From Streptomyces sp. F63 (lineage in GTDB: Bacteria > Actinomycetota > Actinomycetes > Streptomycetales > Streptomycetaceae): a stretch of DNA of 64,000 nucleotides. Positions within the stretch are counted from its first letter, which is position 1, and each line of letters starts with the position of its first letter. The notes under the pieces are model-generated. The model searched no databases. It worked only from the letters and a program-made list of their open reading frames with translations, and was not told the DNA's origin. This document shows, piece by piece, positions 44,499-54,523 of this stretch. Position numbers and translations under genes: made by a program. The stretch is taken from the NCBI RefSeq assembly GCF_018070345.1, contig NZ_JAGPXX010000006.1:124001-188000 (forward strand). The letters are read 5' to 3'.

Positions 44499-44934
44499 AG
44501 AAACGGTGCTCCAGCAGAGTCTCCGCGTGGGCGCCGTGCTCGCCCATCACATAGAAGCTGAGCCGGTCGAAGACCAGTTCCCTGGGCAGACCGGCCCGGT
44601 CCCGCGCGCTGCCGGCCAGTTCCAGGGCGGTGTTCTCCTCCGTGCGGCCCAGCGTCACATGCGGGGCGTAGGCGGCGCCGGTGTACCGGTAGCCGTAGCG
44701 CTCGTAGCTCGCCCGCTCGTCGTCGGTGAACCGGGAGATGTCCTTGTCGCGGTCGAAGGAGGCGCGGTCGAGGTGCCGCTCCAGCGCGGCGAGCGCGGCC
44801 TCCTGCAGCGCTTCCAGCAGCGGCGGCCGCTCCAGGGCGAGGAACAGCCAGCCCGTGGGCTGGTAGACCGCATCCGTGGTCGACAGGGAGAATTCACCCC
44901 TGACCGGTGCGGACAACCCCCACCCACGTGGCAC
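44497..44934 (-). CDS. 2'-5' RNA ligase family protein, apparently missing its N-terminal half-site
   Basis: 145 residues. One family HxT motif is present, His92 in YAPHVTLGRTEEN; proteins of this 2H phosphoesterase fold need two, and the first (normally in the N-terminal third) is not seen. The N-terminus (MPRGWGLSAPVRGEFSLSTT) does contain the interior YQPTGWLFLAL segment of the fold. So the gene is probably a 5'-truncated remnant, or the start lies in a changed frame upstream. Its 3' end is duplicated at 46053-46171. Confidence 0.55.
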   Translation of the reverse strand: MPRGWGLSAPVRGEFSLSTTDAVYQPTGWLFLALERPPLLEALQEAALAALERHLDRASFDRDKDISRFTDDERASYERYGYRYTGAAYAPHVTLGRTEENTALELAGSARDRAGLPRELVFDRLSFYVMGEHGAHAETLLEHRF

Positions 44935-45127
44935 ACCGGGAACTCCGGCTGATCATCGGACAGTTCGGCCGGGTACCTCCGCGATCTTGTGCCGGAACCG
45001 TCCTTTCTTTGTGTCTGACCAGTAACAACCTTACGCGCGCTCCCTGTTGAGGACGTTTTCCGGTGCAGAATCGACCCGCGATCGAGAGTCGAGCGCAGAC
45101 GTATGCCAGACCACACGGGGGAACACC

Positions 45128-45847
45128 ATGAATAGTGCTGCCCGCAAGAACCGCAAGAGCCCTGGAGGCTGGAAGCCCTGCCTCCTCGGGGCCGCGGCGG
45201 TCGCCGCGCTGCTCGCGTCCACGGGATGCCAGGCCGGCGCACCCAAGGCGTCGGATGACGCCAAGCCCTCGGACGAGCCGAGCGCGGCGGCTTCGGCGAA
45301 GCCGGACGCGTCGAGTCCCGCGAAGACGGGCGGTGGTTCGGGCGACACCGGCGGAAGCGACGACAACGACGGCGGCAAGGGCGCGAACGGCGGCAGCGGC
45401 ACCGTCGCCGCCTGCACCACGGACGATCTCGCGGTCTCCGCCACGAAGGAGCCCGCGAACAGCAAGGACGCCAGGCACCTCCTCATCACCGTCCAGAACG
45501 CCGGCGACAAGAAGTGCAACGTCTACAACTATCCCCACGTGATGATCGGCGACGCCCAGCGCACGACCTCCGTGATCGAGGACAGCAACCCGGACCCGGG
45601 GAAGCCCGTGACCATCGCTCCGGGTGAGGAGGCGCATGCCGCTCTGCTCGTCGCCGGCGGCGGCATGGACGAGTACGAGGCGACCGCCATCACCCTCACC
45701 CTCCACGGCAGCAAGCCCGGCAGCAAGGCGGGCGGGCCGGTCGACGTTCCGCTGCCCGTCGGCAAGCTGTACGCGGACGACGGTCAACTCGTCACCTACT
45801 GGACGACGGCCTCCGGCTTCGCTCTGGACTTCATCATGTCGAAGTGA
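45128..45847 (+). CDS. DUF4232-type secreted lipoprotein
   Basis: 239 residues, ATG 45128 after GGGGGAA. Lipoprotein signal GAAAVAALLASTGC with Cys34, a ~50-residue Ser/Asp/Gly linker (GGGSGDTGGSDDNDGGKG), then a beta-rich domain with two Cys (AACTTDDLAVSA, NAGDKKCNVYNYPHVMIG, VTIAPGEEAHAALLV) as in DUF4232 proteins. A cell-surface protein of unknown role. Followed by a clear terminator. Confidence 0.85.
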   Translation: MNSAARKNRKSPGGWKPCLLGAAAVAALLASTGCQAGAPKASDDAKPSDEPSAAASAKPDASSPAKTGGGSGDTGGSDDNDGGKGANGGSGTVAACTTDDLAVSATKEPANSKDARHLLITVQNAGDKKCNVYNYPHVMIGDAQRTTSVIEDSNPDPGKPVTIAPGEEAHAALLVAGGGMDEYEATAITLTLHGSKPGSKAGGPVDVPLPVGKLYADDGQLVTYWTTASGFALDFIMSK

Positions 45848-45858
45848 CGGACCTCGGT

Positions 45859-45894
45859 CCGGGCCGGGCGCCACATCGCTGACGCCCGGCCCGG
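45859..45894 (+). terminator. hairpin terminator after the DUF4232 gene
   Basis: Perfect 12-bp stem CCGGGCCGGGCG (45859-45870) with its complement at 45883-45894 and a 12-nt loop, 12 bp past the stop. Confidence 0.75.
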
Positions 45895-45998
45895 GTGGCC
45901 GCGCGGGACGGGCTGCGCGGGGTGCCGGGCGCCCCGTCGCGGCCGGGGCGGGCACGCCCTGGACCTGTGCGGTACCACCTCGACACCAAGGAGCCCGC

Positions 45999-46171
45999 CG
46001 GCCGATGCGGACACCGAAGCGCGACGCGCAATGCCGGGAGCCGCCAAGGCTCTCAGAAACGGCGTGCGAGCCGTGTCTCCGTGCGGGCGCCGTGCTCGCC
46101 CATCACATGGAAGCCGAGCCGGTCGAAGACCAGTTCCCTGGGCAGGCCGGCCCGGTCCCGCGCGCTGCCGG
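45999..46171 (-). pseudogene. partial duplicate of the RNA ligase-like gene end and its downstream flank
   Basis: Matches 44398-44614 in two blocks. The left block (CGGCCGATGCGGACACCGAA region) is nearly identical; a ~45-bp piece of the original is missing; the right block covers the last ~39 codons. On the minus strand 46053-46171 reads ARDRAGLPRELVFDRLGFHV and then MGEHGARTETRLARRF, like the intact copy. No start or upstream part. It ends 20 bp from the aminotransferase stop. Confidence 0.85.
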
Positions 46172-46191
46172 GCCCCGGCCGCGGGGGACGC

Positions 46192-47427
46192 TCAGTCGCG
46201 CGCCTCCGCGAAGAGCTTCTGGAGACGGGAGACCCCCTCGGCCAGGTCCTCGTCGCCGAGGGCGTAGGACAGGCGGAGGTACCCGGGGGTTCCGAAGGCT
46301 TCGCCGGGGACGACCGCGACCTCGGCCTCGTCCAGCACGAGTCCGGCGAGCTCGGCGCTGGTGGCCGGGCGCCTGCCGCGGATCTCCTTGCCGAGCAGGC
46401 CCTTGACCGAGGGGTAGGCGTAGAAGGCGCCCTCGGGTTCGGGGCAGACGACACCGTCGATGTCGTTGAGCATCGCCACGATGGTCCGGCGGCGGCGGTC
46501 GAACGCCTCGCGCATCGCGGCGACCGCGGACAGGTCACCCTCCAGCGCGGTGACCGCGGCGGCCTGGGCGACGTTGTTGACGTTCGACGTCGCGTGGGAC
46601 TGGTGGTTGGCGGCGGCCTTCACCACGTCCCGCGGGCCGATCAGCCAGCCCACGCGCCAGCCGGTCATGGCGTAGGTCTTGGCGAGGCCGTTGACCACCA
46701 GGCAGCGGTCGCGCACCTCGGGGACCACCACCGGCAGCGAGTGGAACTCGGCGTCGCCGTAGACCAGGTGCTCGTAGATCTCGTCCGTCATGACCCACAG
46801 GCCGTGCTCGACGGCCCAGCGGCCGACGGCCTCGACCTCGGCGCGGGAGTGGACCGCGCCGGTGGGGTTGGAGGGGGAGACGAAGACCACCGCGCGGGTG
46901 CGCTCGGTGCGTGCCGCCTCCAGCTGCTCCACCGTGACCTTGTAGCCGGTGGTCTCGTCGGCCACCACGTCGACCGGTACACCGCCCGCGAGCCGGATGG
47001 ACTCCGGATACGTCGTCCAGTAGGGCGCCGGGACGATGACCTCGTCGCCCGGGTCGAGGATGGCCGCGAACCCGCCGTAGATGGCCTGCTTGCCGCCGTT
47101 GGTCACCAGCACCTGGGCCGGCTCCGCCTCATAGCCCGAGTCGCGCCGGGTCTTGGCCACGATCGCGGCCTTGAGCGCGGGCAGGCCGGCGGCGGGCGTG
47201 TAACGGTGGTTGGCGGTGTCCCGGCACGCCTGCGCGGCCGCTTCAACGATGTAGCCGGGGGTGGGGAAGTCGGGTTCTCCGGCCCCGAAGGCGATCACCG
47301 GACGCCCGGCGGCCTGGAGAGCTTTCGCCTTGGCGTCGACGGCGAGCGTCGCCGACTCGGATATGGCGCCGATGCGGGCGGAAACGCGGCGCTCACCGGT
47401 GGCGGGCTCAGATGCTGCAGCAGTCAT
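46192..47427 (-). CDS. aspC: pyridoxal-phosphate aspartate/aromatic aminotransferase
   Basis: 411 residues from ATG 47427. Fold-type I: substrate Gly in [11 protein letters not shown] (47-57), PLP-binding [17 protein letters not shown] (185-190), DEIYEHLVY with the PLP-ring Asp, Lys250 in [16 protein letters not shown] as Schiff base, and the substrate Arg in GYLRLSYAL. These are the features of class Ib aspartate aminotransferases, which link oxaloacetate/aspartate with 2-oxoglutarate/glutamate and may accept prephenate. Probably the housekeeping gene in a rearranged surrounding. Confidence 0.92.
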   Translation of the reverse strand: MTAAASEPATGERRVSARIGAISESATLAVDAKAKALQAAGRPVIAFGAGEPDFPTPGYIVEAAAQACRDTANHRYTPAAGLPALKAAIVAKTRRDSGYEAEPAQVLVTNGGKQAIYGGFAAILDPGDEVIVPAPYWTTYPESIRLAGGVPVDVVADETTGYKVTVEQLEAARTERTRAVVFVSPSNPTGAVHSRAEVEAVGRWAVEHGLWVMTDEIYEHLVYGDAEFHSLPVVVPEVRDRCLVVNGLAKTYAMTGWRVGWLIGPRDVVKAAANHQSHATSNVNNVAQAAAVTALEGDLSAVAAMREAFDRRRRTIVAMLNDIDGVVCPEPEGAFYAYPSVKGLLGKEIRGRRPATSAELAGLVLDEAEVAVVPGEAFGTPGYLRLSYALGDEDLAEGVSRLQKLFAEARD

Positions 47428-47580
47428 GCACCGCAGCATTCCACTGCCCGGCAGGCCACGGCAATGACACTCCGTCCCCTTTGCCCCGGGGTGAGTGCCG
47501 GGCGGGGAACGCGCTGTCAGCGGTTCCCTCCGGCCCGGACCGTTGCGGCAGTGACTCGGGCCGTCCGGTGGCGCCGGTCG

Positions 47581-48090
47581 CTACCGGCCTCCGCCCGGCC
47601 GCTGCCAGTGCGGGGCCCGGGCGGGGATGCGCGGCAGCGCGGACCGGACGCGGCCGAAGTGGTCGTCCTGCCGCTCCCAGGAGGCGTGGGCGGCGTCGAT
47701 CTCGGCGCGGGTCCGGCCGACGAAGTTCCACCACATGACGAGGGGTTCCTCGAAGGGCTCCCCGCCCAGGAGGAGCGCGCGGGCCGGTTCCCTTACGTCG
47801 AGGCGGAGTTCACCGCGGCCGCGGCCGAGGTAGCCGAGCCTGCCCGGGGGCAGCGGCCGTCCGTGGACGGCCCGTTCCCCTTCGAGGACCACGACCGCGT
47901 ACTCGAAGGCGGGCAGCAGCGGCACGGTCGCGGACCGGTGCAGGTCGAGGTCCACCCCGGACAGCGGGGTGTCGTGCCGTGCCGGGCTGGTGAGACCGGC
48001 GAAGTCCACGACGAGGACGGTCGCCGTGCCGCCGGCGAGGTCGCTCCGCGGCAGTTCGGCGTGGTGCTCGAACGCCGGCACGCCGTGGCC
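47581..48090 (-). pseudogene. truncated pirin family protein (C-terminal half)
   Basis: The last ~165 residues match the C-terminal cupin of pirins: PAFEHHAELPRSDL, then SPARHDTPLSGVDLDL, FEYAVVVLEGERAV, LLGGEPFEEPLVMWWNFVGR and TRAEIDAAHASWERQ. The N-terminal cupin with the iron ligands is missing; the frame upstream of ~48090 is a Pro/Gly/Thr-rich run with no pirin residues. The frame stays open to 48432, so a fusion product might be made, but a functional pirin is unlikely. Confidence 0.65.
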
Positions 48091-48199
48091 GGGGGCCCCG
48101 CTGCGCCCGGTCCCCGGCGCGGACGGGGAGGGCCGTGCGGCGGCCGTGCGGCGGCTGTGCGGCGGAGCTTTTCCCGGCCCGCCGCCGGCGCCGGGGCCA

Positions 48200-48241
48200 G
48201 GGGGCGTTGCCGTGCCCTCCGGGGGCGTTGCCGTGCCCTCC
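48200..48241. repeat. 21-bp exact tandem duplication
   Basis: The 21-bp unit beginning GGGGGCGTTGCCGTG at 48200-48220 is repeated exactly at 48221-48241. It lies upstream of the pirin remnant in a stretch (48091-48510) where I see no other gene; on the minus strand it would encode EGTATPP twice. Confidence 0.8.
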
Positions 48242-48513
48242 GGGGGCGGCGGCGGATGCGCGGCCGATTCCCGCCCCCGCCCCGTCCGGATTTCCGCCGG
48301 TACCTCCGCTATCCGCCTACCGGGCGGTATGTCCAGCGGTGAAAGGGAGTTGGGGCTCTGCCGCACCCCGCTCTGCGACCGTACGCCTCCGATGCGTGAA
48401 ATTCCACTTCTCCGAAGACCTCCCCGAAGCACTCGAATGGGGGTACGGTACGACCTCGATCATTCAAGCCAAACATGTGAAACCACTGCCGAAATGGCCA
48501 GTGGAGAGGAGTG

Positions 48514-49149
48514 GTGTGCCCCGTGCCCACTGATTACGCCTGCCAGGCAGCGGCGGAGCGGGCCGCTCGAGGGATCACCCCCGTCCGGGACATACTGGTG
48601 CCGCTCCGGCCCCAGCAGCAGCAGGAGGACGTGCCCGTCGTCCTCCGTTCGTACCTGGGGGTTCAGTCCAACGGAGGCCCGAACGGCGGTGGCCCCGCGG
48701 CCCATCCGCCCGTCAGCACGAACATGGGGGCGGCCGTCCTCCTGGTCTTCCTCGACGGACTGCGCTCGGAGATGTCCGGTGTGCTCTCCGAGTGGTACGC
48801 GGATCTCGCCGTCCGCCTGCCCCAGACCCTCGGCGCACCGGCCGCGCAGGGTCAGGCCCCCGCCCGCCAGCCGGGTGGCTGGCAGACCATGGCCGACCTG
48901 CAGAACAGCGCCCAGGAGGTGCTGACGGACCTGTCGGGCCGCGCCCGCGGCGGACCCGGCGCGCTCAACGTGCGGCTCGCGCTCGTCGAGGACGCCCTCT
49001 CCGGGGCGTTGCGCCGGATGAACGTCCCCGCCGAGACCGCCATCGGCTCCGCCGGTGAACTCGTCGTCTCCGCGGGCTCGCTCTTCGGTCTGCAGACCCG
49101 CCCGGCGCCGCCCATCCCGGCCTATCAGCCGCCGCTCGAACGGCGCTGA
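48514..49149 (+). CDS. hypothetical protein with Gln/Gly-rich N-terminal part
   Basis: About 211 residues. I do not recognise a family. N-terminus RDILVPLRPQQQQEDVPVVL, then GGPNGGGPAAHPPVSTN, then a helical body: AAVLLVFLDGLRSEMSGVLS, LQNSAQEVLTDLSGRARGG and LRRMNVPAETAIGSAGELVV. No signal peptide or membrane helix. GGAGAGG at 48503-48509 favours GTG 48514; GTG 48511 and 48523 are alternatives. Codon use is normal, so I take it as a real gene. It stands alone, with ~600 bp of gene-free DNA after it. Confidence 0.6.
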   Translation: MCPVPTDYACQAAAERAARGITPVRDILVPLRPQQQQEDVPVVLRSYLGVQSNGGPNGGGPAAHPPVSTNMGAAVLLVFLDGLRSEMSGVLSEWYADLAVRLPQTLGAPAAQGQAPARQPGGWQTMADLQNSAQEVLTDLSGRARGGPGALNVRLALVEDALSGALRRMNVPAETAIGSAGELVVSAGSLFGLQTRPAPPIPAYQPPLERR

Positions 49150-49748
49150 GCCGGCGCGGCCACCGCGGCGCGCGTGCCGTGTCACGGCCGGCGCGCCGGT
49201 CCGTCCCGTCCCCACGAGGGCACCGGCGGGACGACGGGCCACGGCACGGTTCCGGGGCGCGGGGGAGGAACAACAGGAGCAGGGAACAGAGGGACCGCGG
49301 CGGGAGCAGCCGGAGCAGGGCGGCACCGGCCCGAGCCCGGGGGACAGTACGACGGCTGCCCGGGCGCCACGGCGCCGCCGGACGGCCGTGACCGCCCGGC
49401 GCGGGCCCGTGAGAGCCGCCGGTCCGCCCGAAGACAGTCACCGTTCCGCCTCAACCGCACCGCCCCACAAGGGCGTTGCGGTTTCTCCATGCCCGCTTCC
49501 CCAGCTCCTTCCGGTTCCGCCGGCATGTCGTGGTCCCCTTCCCCCCCGGGCCCGGCGGTGGCCGGTTTCCGTCCGTTGTCCGCGCCCGTCCGCGCCGCGG
49601 ATACTGAGGCGCGCAGGGCCCGGGGACACGCCGGTGGCCGAGCCGTCCGCCGGTGACGCGCGAGGTCCCGCGTCCGGCCGGCTCCGGCCGGGCCCTCTCT
49701 TCCGGGGCCCCCGTCCGGGGCCCGTCCGAGGCGAGCAGGGGGATCCCC
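49150..49748. other. intergenic region, no gene seen
   Basis: About 600 bp between the hypothetical protein and the subtilase. Open frames exist on both strands but their translations are Arg/Pro/Gly-rich without ribosome sites. A CCGGCGCG/CGCGCCGG pair around 49151-49199 may terminate the upstream gene. The right end carries the subtilase ribosome site. Confidence 0.45.
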
Positions 49749-52700
49749 GTGCCCATCCGCGCCCAGAGAGCTCTCGCCGCGACGGCCGCGGCCGTCACCG
49801 CCGCACTGCTCCCGGCCGCGGCCCCGCCGGCCACCGCGGCGTCTGCCACCGCCTCACCGGCCGCGGCGGCCCCCGCTGCCGCTCCCGGCCCCCACGCGGG
49901 CGCCGGGGCCGGGGCCGGGGACGCCGGAGGGCCGCTCGTCACGCTCCTCACCGGTGACCGGGTCCGTGTGGACGGCGCCGGCCGCGTCACCGCCGTCCTC
50001 CCCGCCCCCGGCCGCGAGCGCATCCCCGTCCAGGCGCTGCGCGCCGGCGACGGCCACACTCTGGTGATCCCGCAGGACGCGACCGGGCTCGTCCTCGACG
50101 GCACGGTGGACCGCAGACTGTTCGACGTCACGGAGCTGAGCCGGCCCGCCTTCCGCGCCCTGCACGGCGACGCGCTCCCGTTCATCGTCCGCTACGACGA
50201 GAAGTCCGGGAACGCCGGGAACGCCGGGAACGCGCCGGAGCGTGACGGCCGTGCGGCGGCGGGCCGGGAACAGGACGGCCCGGCCGCCGGGCGCCGGCTG
50301 CGCGCCGCCGCCGGGGACGCCGGTGTCCGCCCGCTGCGCAGCATCGGCGCCGACGCCGCGGCCACCGCGCCCGGGGACACCGCGGCGGCCTGGGCCGCGC
50401 TCACCCGCCCCTCCGCCGGGGGCGGGCGGCGGACCGCCGCGCCCGGGGTGGCCTCCGTCTGGCTCGACGGGCCGGTCCGGGTCGGGCTCGACCGGAGCGT
50501 CCGGCAGATCGGTGCCCCCGCGGCCTGGGAGGCGGGACTGGACGGCGAGGGCGTCACCATCGCCGTCCTGGACTCCGGCATCGACACCACCCATCCCGAT
50601 CTGGCCGGTGCCAAGGTCGCCGCGGCGAAGAACTTCTCCGCGTCCCCCGGCACCACCGACCGCTACGGGCACGGCACCCACGTGGCGTCCATCGCCGCGG
50701 GTACGGGTGCCGCGTCCGGCGGCGCGTACCGCGGTGTGGCGCCCGCCGCGCGACTGCTGAACGCCAAGGTCATCGGGGACGACAACAGCGGCAGCGAGTC
50801 CGGCGTGATCGCGGGCATGGAGTGGGCCGTCGCCCGGGGCGCCGACGTCGTCAACCTCAGTATCGGCGCGGCGGACGCCCCCGGGGTGGGCCCGATGGAG
50901 GAGGCCGTGAACCGGCTGTCGGCCCGGAGCGGCGCCCTGTTCGTGGCCGCCGCGGGCAACGCCGGGCCGCGTCCGGGCTCCGTCGGTTCCCCGGGCAGCG
51001 CGGAGGCCGCGCTCACCGTCGGTGCCGTCGACCGGGAGGACCGGCTCGCGGGCTTCTCCTCCGTCGGGCCGCGCGCCGGGGACGGCGGGCTGAAGCCCGA
51101 TCTGACCGCCCCGGGCGTGGGGATCGGGGCCGCGCTCGCCGAGGGCAGCGTGCTGGCGGGGGAGGCCGGGCCGGTCGCCGACGGCTACGGATCGCTGTCC
51201 GGGACGTCGATGGCGGCTCCGCACGCCGCGGGCGCCGCGGCCCTGCTGGCGGAGCGGCACCCGGACTGGAGCGGTGAGCGGATCAAGGCGGCGCTGACCG
51301 GATCGGCCGCGCCGGGGGACGGCCGGAGCGTCTTCGAGGAGGGCGCCGGCCGGGTGGACGCGGGCCGGGCCGCCGGGCAGACCCTCGTCGCCGGCTCGTC
51401 CTCCCTCGGCTTCGGCGCGCCGCGCTGGCCGCACGCCGACGACGAACCGGTCACCCGGGACCTCGTGCACCGGAATCTGGGGGAGGAGGAACTCACTCTC
51501 ACCCTCTCCGTGGAGGCCACGGGCCCGGACGGGGAGGCGGCGCCCGAGGGCATGTTCGCCCTGGACGCCGAGCGGGTCACCGTCCCCGCGGGCGGCACCG
51601 TCTCCACCGGGCTGACCGCCGACACCCGGCCCGGCGGGGACCGCTACGGGGAGTTCGAGGTGGCGGTCACGGCGAGCGGCGGCGGCCAGTCCGTCCGCAC
51701 GGTCGGCGCCGTGACCCGCGAGCGGGAATCGTACGACCTCACGGTGCGGACCATCGGCCGGGACGGCGCGGCCCCCGCCGACTGGGCCGTCATCGTCCAC
51801 GACTACGAGCGCGGCGGCTTCACCGGCGCCACGGGCACCGGCGGCACCGCCACCCTCCGGCTGCCGGAGGGCAGCTACCTCCTGAGCCATCAGATCGTCC
51901 TCACCGGCGGCGACGGTGACGGCGGCGGCGACGGCGACGCGGCCGGACTGGACTGGCAGCTCCGGCCGCGGCTGGACCTCACCGGGGACACCACCCTCAC
52001 CTTCGACGCCCGGAAGGCCGAGCCGGTCGAGATCACCGTGCCCGACCCGGAGGCGGAGCCGGCCGACACCGCCATGTCGTTCGACGCCACCGTCGACGGC
52101 CGCACCGTCGGCAGCGTCTGGCTGGTGCGGCCGCCGCTGCCGCTGGGGTTCCGCACCCGGCACGCCGGCCCCGAACTGCCGGACGGGCAGCTGCACGCCA
52201 AGACGGTCGGCAGCTTCCGCAGCGGCCCCGGCACCGAGTACCGGGTCGCGTACGGACGGGAGGGCGGCCTCTTCACCGGCCTCCGCAAGGACGTCGCGCC
52301 GGAGGAGCTCGCCGAGCTGACGATCCATCAGGGTGCCGCGGCCGCCGGGCGGCAGGGCGCGGTGATCACCGAGCCGCACACCGGCGACCTGGGCGGCGGC
52401 TGGACGGTGGCCCACCTCCGGGACGTCCCCGGCACCTTCACGCAGTTCCTCAACACCGAGGGCGTGCGCTGGTCGCACCGTTTCGAGCAGATGCGCGGCG
52501 AGGAGCGGGAAGCGGTCTACGCCGGTCCGCGACGGGCCGCGTACACGGCGGGTGAACGGTACGAGCACACCTACAACACGGGGGTCTTCGGCCCCCTGAT
52601 CGAAGGCGAGGACGGCGGCGGCGAGGACGGCGGCGGCGAGGACGGCCTCTTCCGGCAGGGGAACACGCTCACCGGCCGGATCAACCCGCTGGCCGACGGC

Positions 52701-53249
52701 GCGGGGCACCGCGGGGAGAGCCTGTACGACGGCGCCTCCACGACGCTCTACCGGAACGGCGAGCCCTACGCCGCCACCGGGGACGTCCTCGACCGCTCCG
52801 CGTTCACCCTGCCCCCGGAGAAGGCGGACTACCGGCTCGTCACCACCGTCGCCCGCAGCGGCGCCGCCGCCGTCTCCCGCCGGGTCACCTCCTCCTGGAC
52901 CTTCACCTCCGGGGCGGCGGGTGCGGGGGAGGAGCGGCTGCGGCTGCCGGCCTCGGCGGTCCGCTTCACCCCCCGGCTGGCTCCCGACTCGACCGCGCCC
53001 GCCGGTGCCGTCACGGAGGTCCCGGTGACGGTGCAGGGCTCCGCCGCCGGGGACGGTGCCGGGACGCTCGCCGTCCACGTCTCCTCCGACGGCGGCCGCA
53101 CCTGGGAGGAGCTCCCCGTCCGCGGCGGTGCGGTCCGGGTCCGCAACCCGGACGAGCCCGGGACGGGCGTCTCCCTCAGGGCGGAGGTCACCGGCGGCGA
53201 CGGCCACGAGCTGACCCAGACGATCCTCGACGCCTACCGCACCCGGTAG
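49749..53249 (+). CDS. secreted S8 family serine peptidase (subtilase)
   Basis: 1166 residues from GTG 49749 (AGGGGGAT upstream). Signal peptide RALAATAAAVTAALLPAAA, a ~230-residue pro-region, then the catalytic triad Asp275 (AVLDSGIDTTHPDL), His308 (GHGTHVASIAAG) and Ser487 (LSGTSMAAPHAAG), with the oxyanion Asn in AAAGNAGPRPGS. Beyond ~residue 520 lies a ~640-residue beta-rich C-terminal region. Two acidic-Gly repeats (GEDGGGEDGGGEDG near 955) and NAGNAGNA in the pro-region are slippage-like. An extracellular protease, unusually long, like other large streptomycete subtilases. Confidence 0.92.
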   Translation: MPIRAQRALAATAAAVTAALLPAAAPPATAASATASPAAAAPAAAPGPHAGAGAGAGDAGGPLVTLLTGDRVRVDGAGRVTAVLPAPGRERIPVQALRAGDGHTLVIPQDATGLVLDGTVDRRLFDVTELSRPAFRALHGDALPFIVRYDEKSGNAGNAGNAPERDGRAAAGREQDGPAAGRRLRAAAGDAGVRPLRSIGADAAATAPGDTAAAWAALTRPSAGGGRRTAAPGVASVWLDGPVRVGLDRSVRQIGAPAAWEAGLDGEGVTIAVLDSGIDTTHPDLAGAKVAAAKNFSASPGTTDRYGHGTHVASIAAGTGAASGGAYRGVAPAARLLNAKVIGDDNSGSESGVIAGMEWAVARGADVVNLSIGAADAPGVGPMEEAVNRLSARSGALFVAAAGNAGPRPGSVGSPGSAEAALTVGAVDREDRLAGFSSVGPRAGDGGLKPDLTAPGVGIGAALAEGSVLAGEAGPVADGYGSLSGTSMAAPHAAGAAALLAERHPDWSGERIKAALTGSAAPGDGRSVFEEGAGRVDAGRAAGQTLVAGSSSLGFGAPRWPHADDEPVTRDLVHRNLGEEELTLTLSVEATGPDGEAAPEGMFALDAERVTVPAGGTVSTGLTADTRPGGDRYGEFEVAVTASGGGQSVRTVGAVTRERESYDLTVRTIGRDGAAPADWAVIVHDYERGGFTGATGTGGTATLRLPEGSYLLSHQIVLTGGDGDGGGDGDAAGLDWQLRPRLDLTGDTTLTFDARKAEPVEITVPDPEAEPADTAMSFDATVDGRTVGSVWLVRPPLPLGFRTRHAGPELPDGQLHAKTVGSFRSGPGTEYRVAYGREGGLFTGLRKDVAPEELAELTIHQGAAAAGRQGAVITEPHTGDLGGGWTVAHLRDVPGTFTQFLNTEGVRWSHRFEQMRGEEREAVYAGPRRAAYTAGERYEHTYNTGVFGPLIEGEDGGGEDGGGEDGLFRQGNTLTGRINPLADGAGHRGESLYDGASTTLYRNGEPYAATGDVLDRSAFTLPPEKADYRLVTTVARSGAAAVSRRVTSSWTFTSGAAGAGEERLRLPASAVRFTPRLAPDSTAPAGAVTEVPVTVQGSAAGDGAGTLAVHVSSDGGRTWEELPVRGGAVRVRNPDEPGTGVSLRAEVTGGDGHELTQTILDAYRTR

Positions 53250-53517
53250 CGGAGGGCGGCGGGGCGCCGGACCGGGCCCCGGCGTCCGGGATCCCCCCGC
53301 CGGGGGTTCCCGCCGCGGGGGCCCGGCGCGCGGGTCCCCCGCCGGCCGCAGGCACGCCCGCGGACCGCCCCCGAGGCCGGCGCCGCCGGACGCCCGGCCC
53401 GTACGCCACGTCCGGGGTGCCGCACCGGGGCCCCGCCGCCCGGGCCCGGCCGGACCCCGGCCGCCCCGCGCGTTACTGTGCACGTCGGAGCGGGTCTGCC
53501 ACGGAGGAGGAATCGTC

Positions 53518-53847
53518 ATGGGTGCGGCGCTGCTGGTTGCGGCTGCGATCGTCTCCGAGGTGGTCGCCACCCTGGCGCTGCGCGCCTCGAACGGCTTCAG
53601 CCGGCTCGGCCCCTCGGCCGTGGTGGTCGCCGGGTATCTGCTCGCCTTCGTGCTCCTCGCCCAGGCGCTCAAGACCCTCAACGTGGGCCCGGTGTACGCG
53701 ATCTGGTCCGGGGTGGGAACGGTGGGGGCGTTCGCCGGCGGCGTCGTGCTCTTCGGTGAGGAGGCCCGCGCCACGACACTGATCGGCGTCGGGCTGGTGA
53801 TCGCCGGGGTCTTGGTGATGAACCTCGGCGGTGGCCTGAGGCACTGA
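53518..53847 (+). CDS. SMR family multidrug efflux protein
   Basis: 109 residues with four membrane helices. The essential acidic residue is Glu14 in AAAIVSEVVATLALRAS, as in EmrE, and GPVYAIWSGVGTVGAF is the family GxxYAxWxGxG motif. Strong AGGAGGAAT site before ATG 53518. Acts as a dimer exchanging protons for cationic compounds. A single gene, not the paired type. No regulator next to it. Confidence 0.9.
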   Translation: MGAALLVAAAIVSEVVATLALRASNGFSRLGPSAVVVAGYLLAFVLLAQALKTLNVGPVYAIWSGVGTVGAFAGGVVLFGEEARATTLIGVGLVIAGVLVMNLGGGLRH

Positions 53848-54500
53848 CGGCGGTACGGGAACGGGCACGGGTACGGATACGAGTACGGGCGCGGCCGGGA
53901 GCCGGCCGGGAGCCGGCCGGGCCCCGCCGTCCCCGGCCCCCGCCCGGGGGAGGCCCTTTCGCGCCGGCCCGTCGTTCCGCGCCGCCCGTGCCTCCGCGCG
54001 CCTGGTCCCTTCTCGTCCGCCCGCCCCCGCCCCCGCCCCGGGGAAGCGGCACCGGCGCGCCGCGTCGCGCGTACCGGAAAGGTGGCGCTCAACCGGCGAA
54101 CGGCCGGAACGGCGCCTACGGCGAAAGGGGAGAGGGACCGGGCATATCCGATACGGGCGGCGCGACGCAGAAAGCCGGCGCTCCGGTTCTTTCCCCGCGG
54201 GTTCTCGTGTCGGAGCATGTCGCATTCGGCCGGTCCTGCACACCGTTTTCGCAGAAGCGGCACAGGACGGAGTGTGGAGCCGCTTTTCGCCGAATCGGTG
54301 CAAGAGCCGGAGGCGTTCGGTCCGGTTTGTTCCCGCCGGGGCGGCCGGCCCGGGTGGCCGGGCAGTGGATCGTGTGAAGGAGCCGTCACCATCCCGTGCC
54401 CGGCCTGCGGCGCCGCCCGCCGGGCCGGCCCGGCGGGCCCCCTGCCGCGGTGGCCCGCCGGCCGCGTGACGTGCTTTCATCTGGCGGTACGCGGAAGCTG
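53848..54500. other. intergenic region, no gene seen
   Basis: About 650 bp. Just after the SMR stop is a stretch of degenerate hexamers (ACGGGA/ACGGGC/ACGGGT, 53860-53900) followed by CGGGAGCCGGC twice. The remainder has no frame with a ribosome site or recognisable protein. Confidence 0.45.
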
Positions 54501-54523
54501 TTGAAAAATGGTTCCCGGGTAAA

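Noticed and set aside
49854..54392. An uninterrupted minus-strand reading frame of ~1500 codons
   Set aside because: It is antisense to the intact subtilase and SMR genes. Its translation is Arg/Gly/Pro-rich without domains, as expected from GC-rich third positions.
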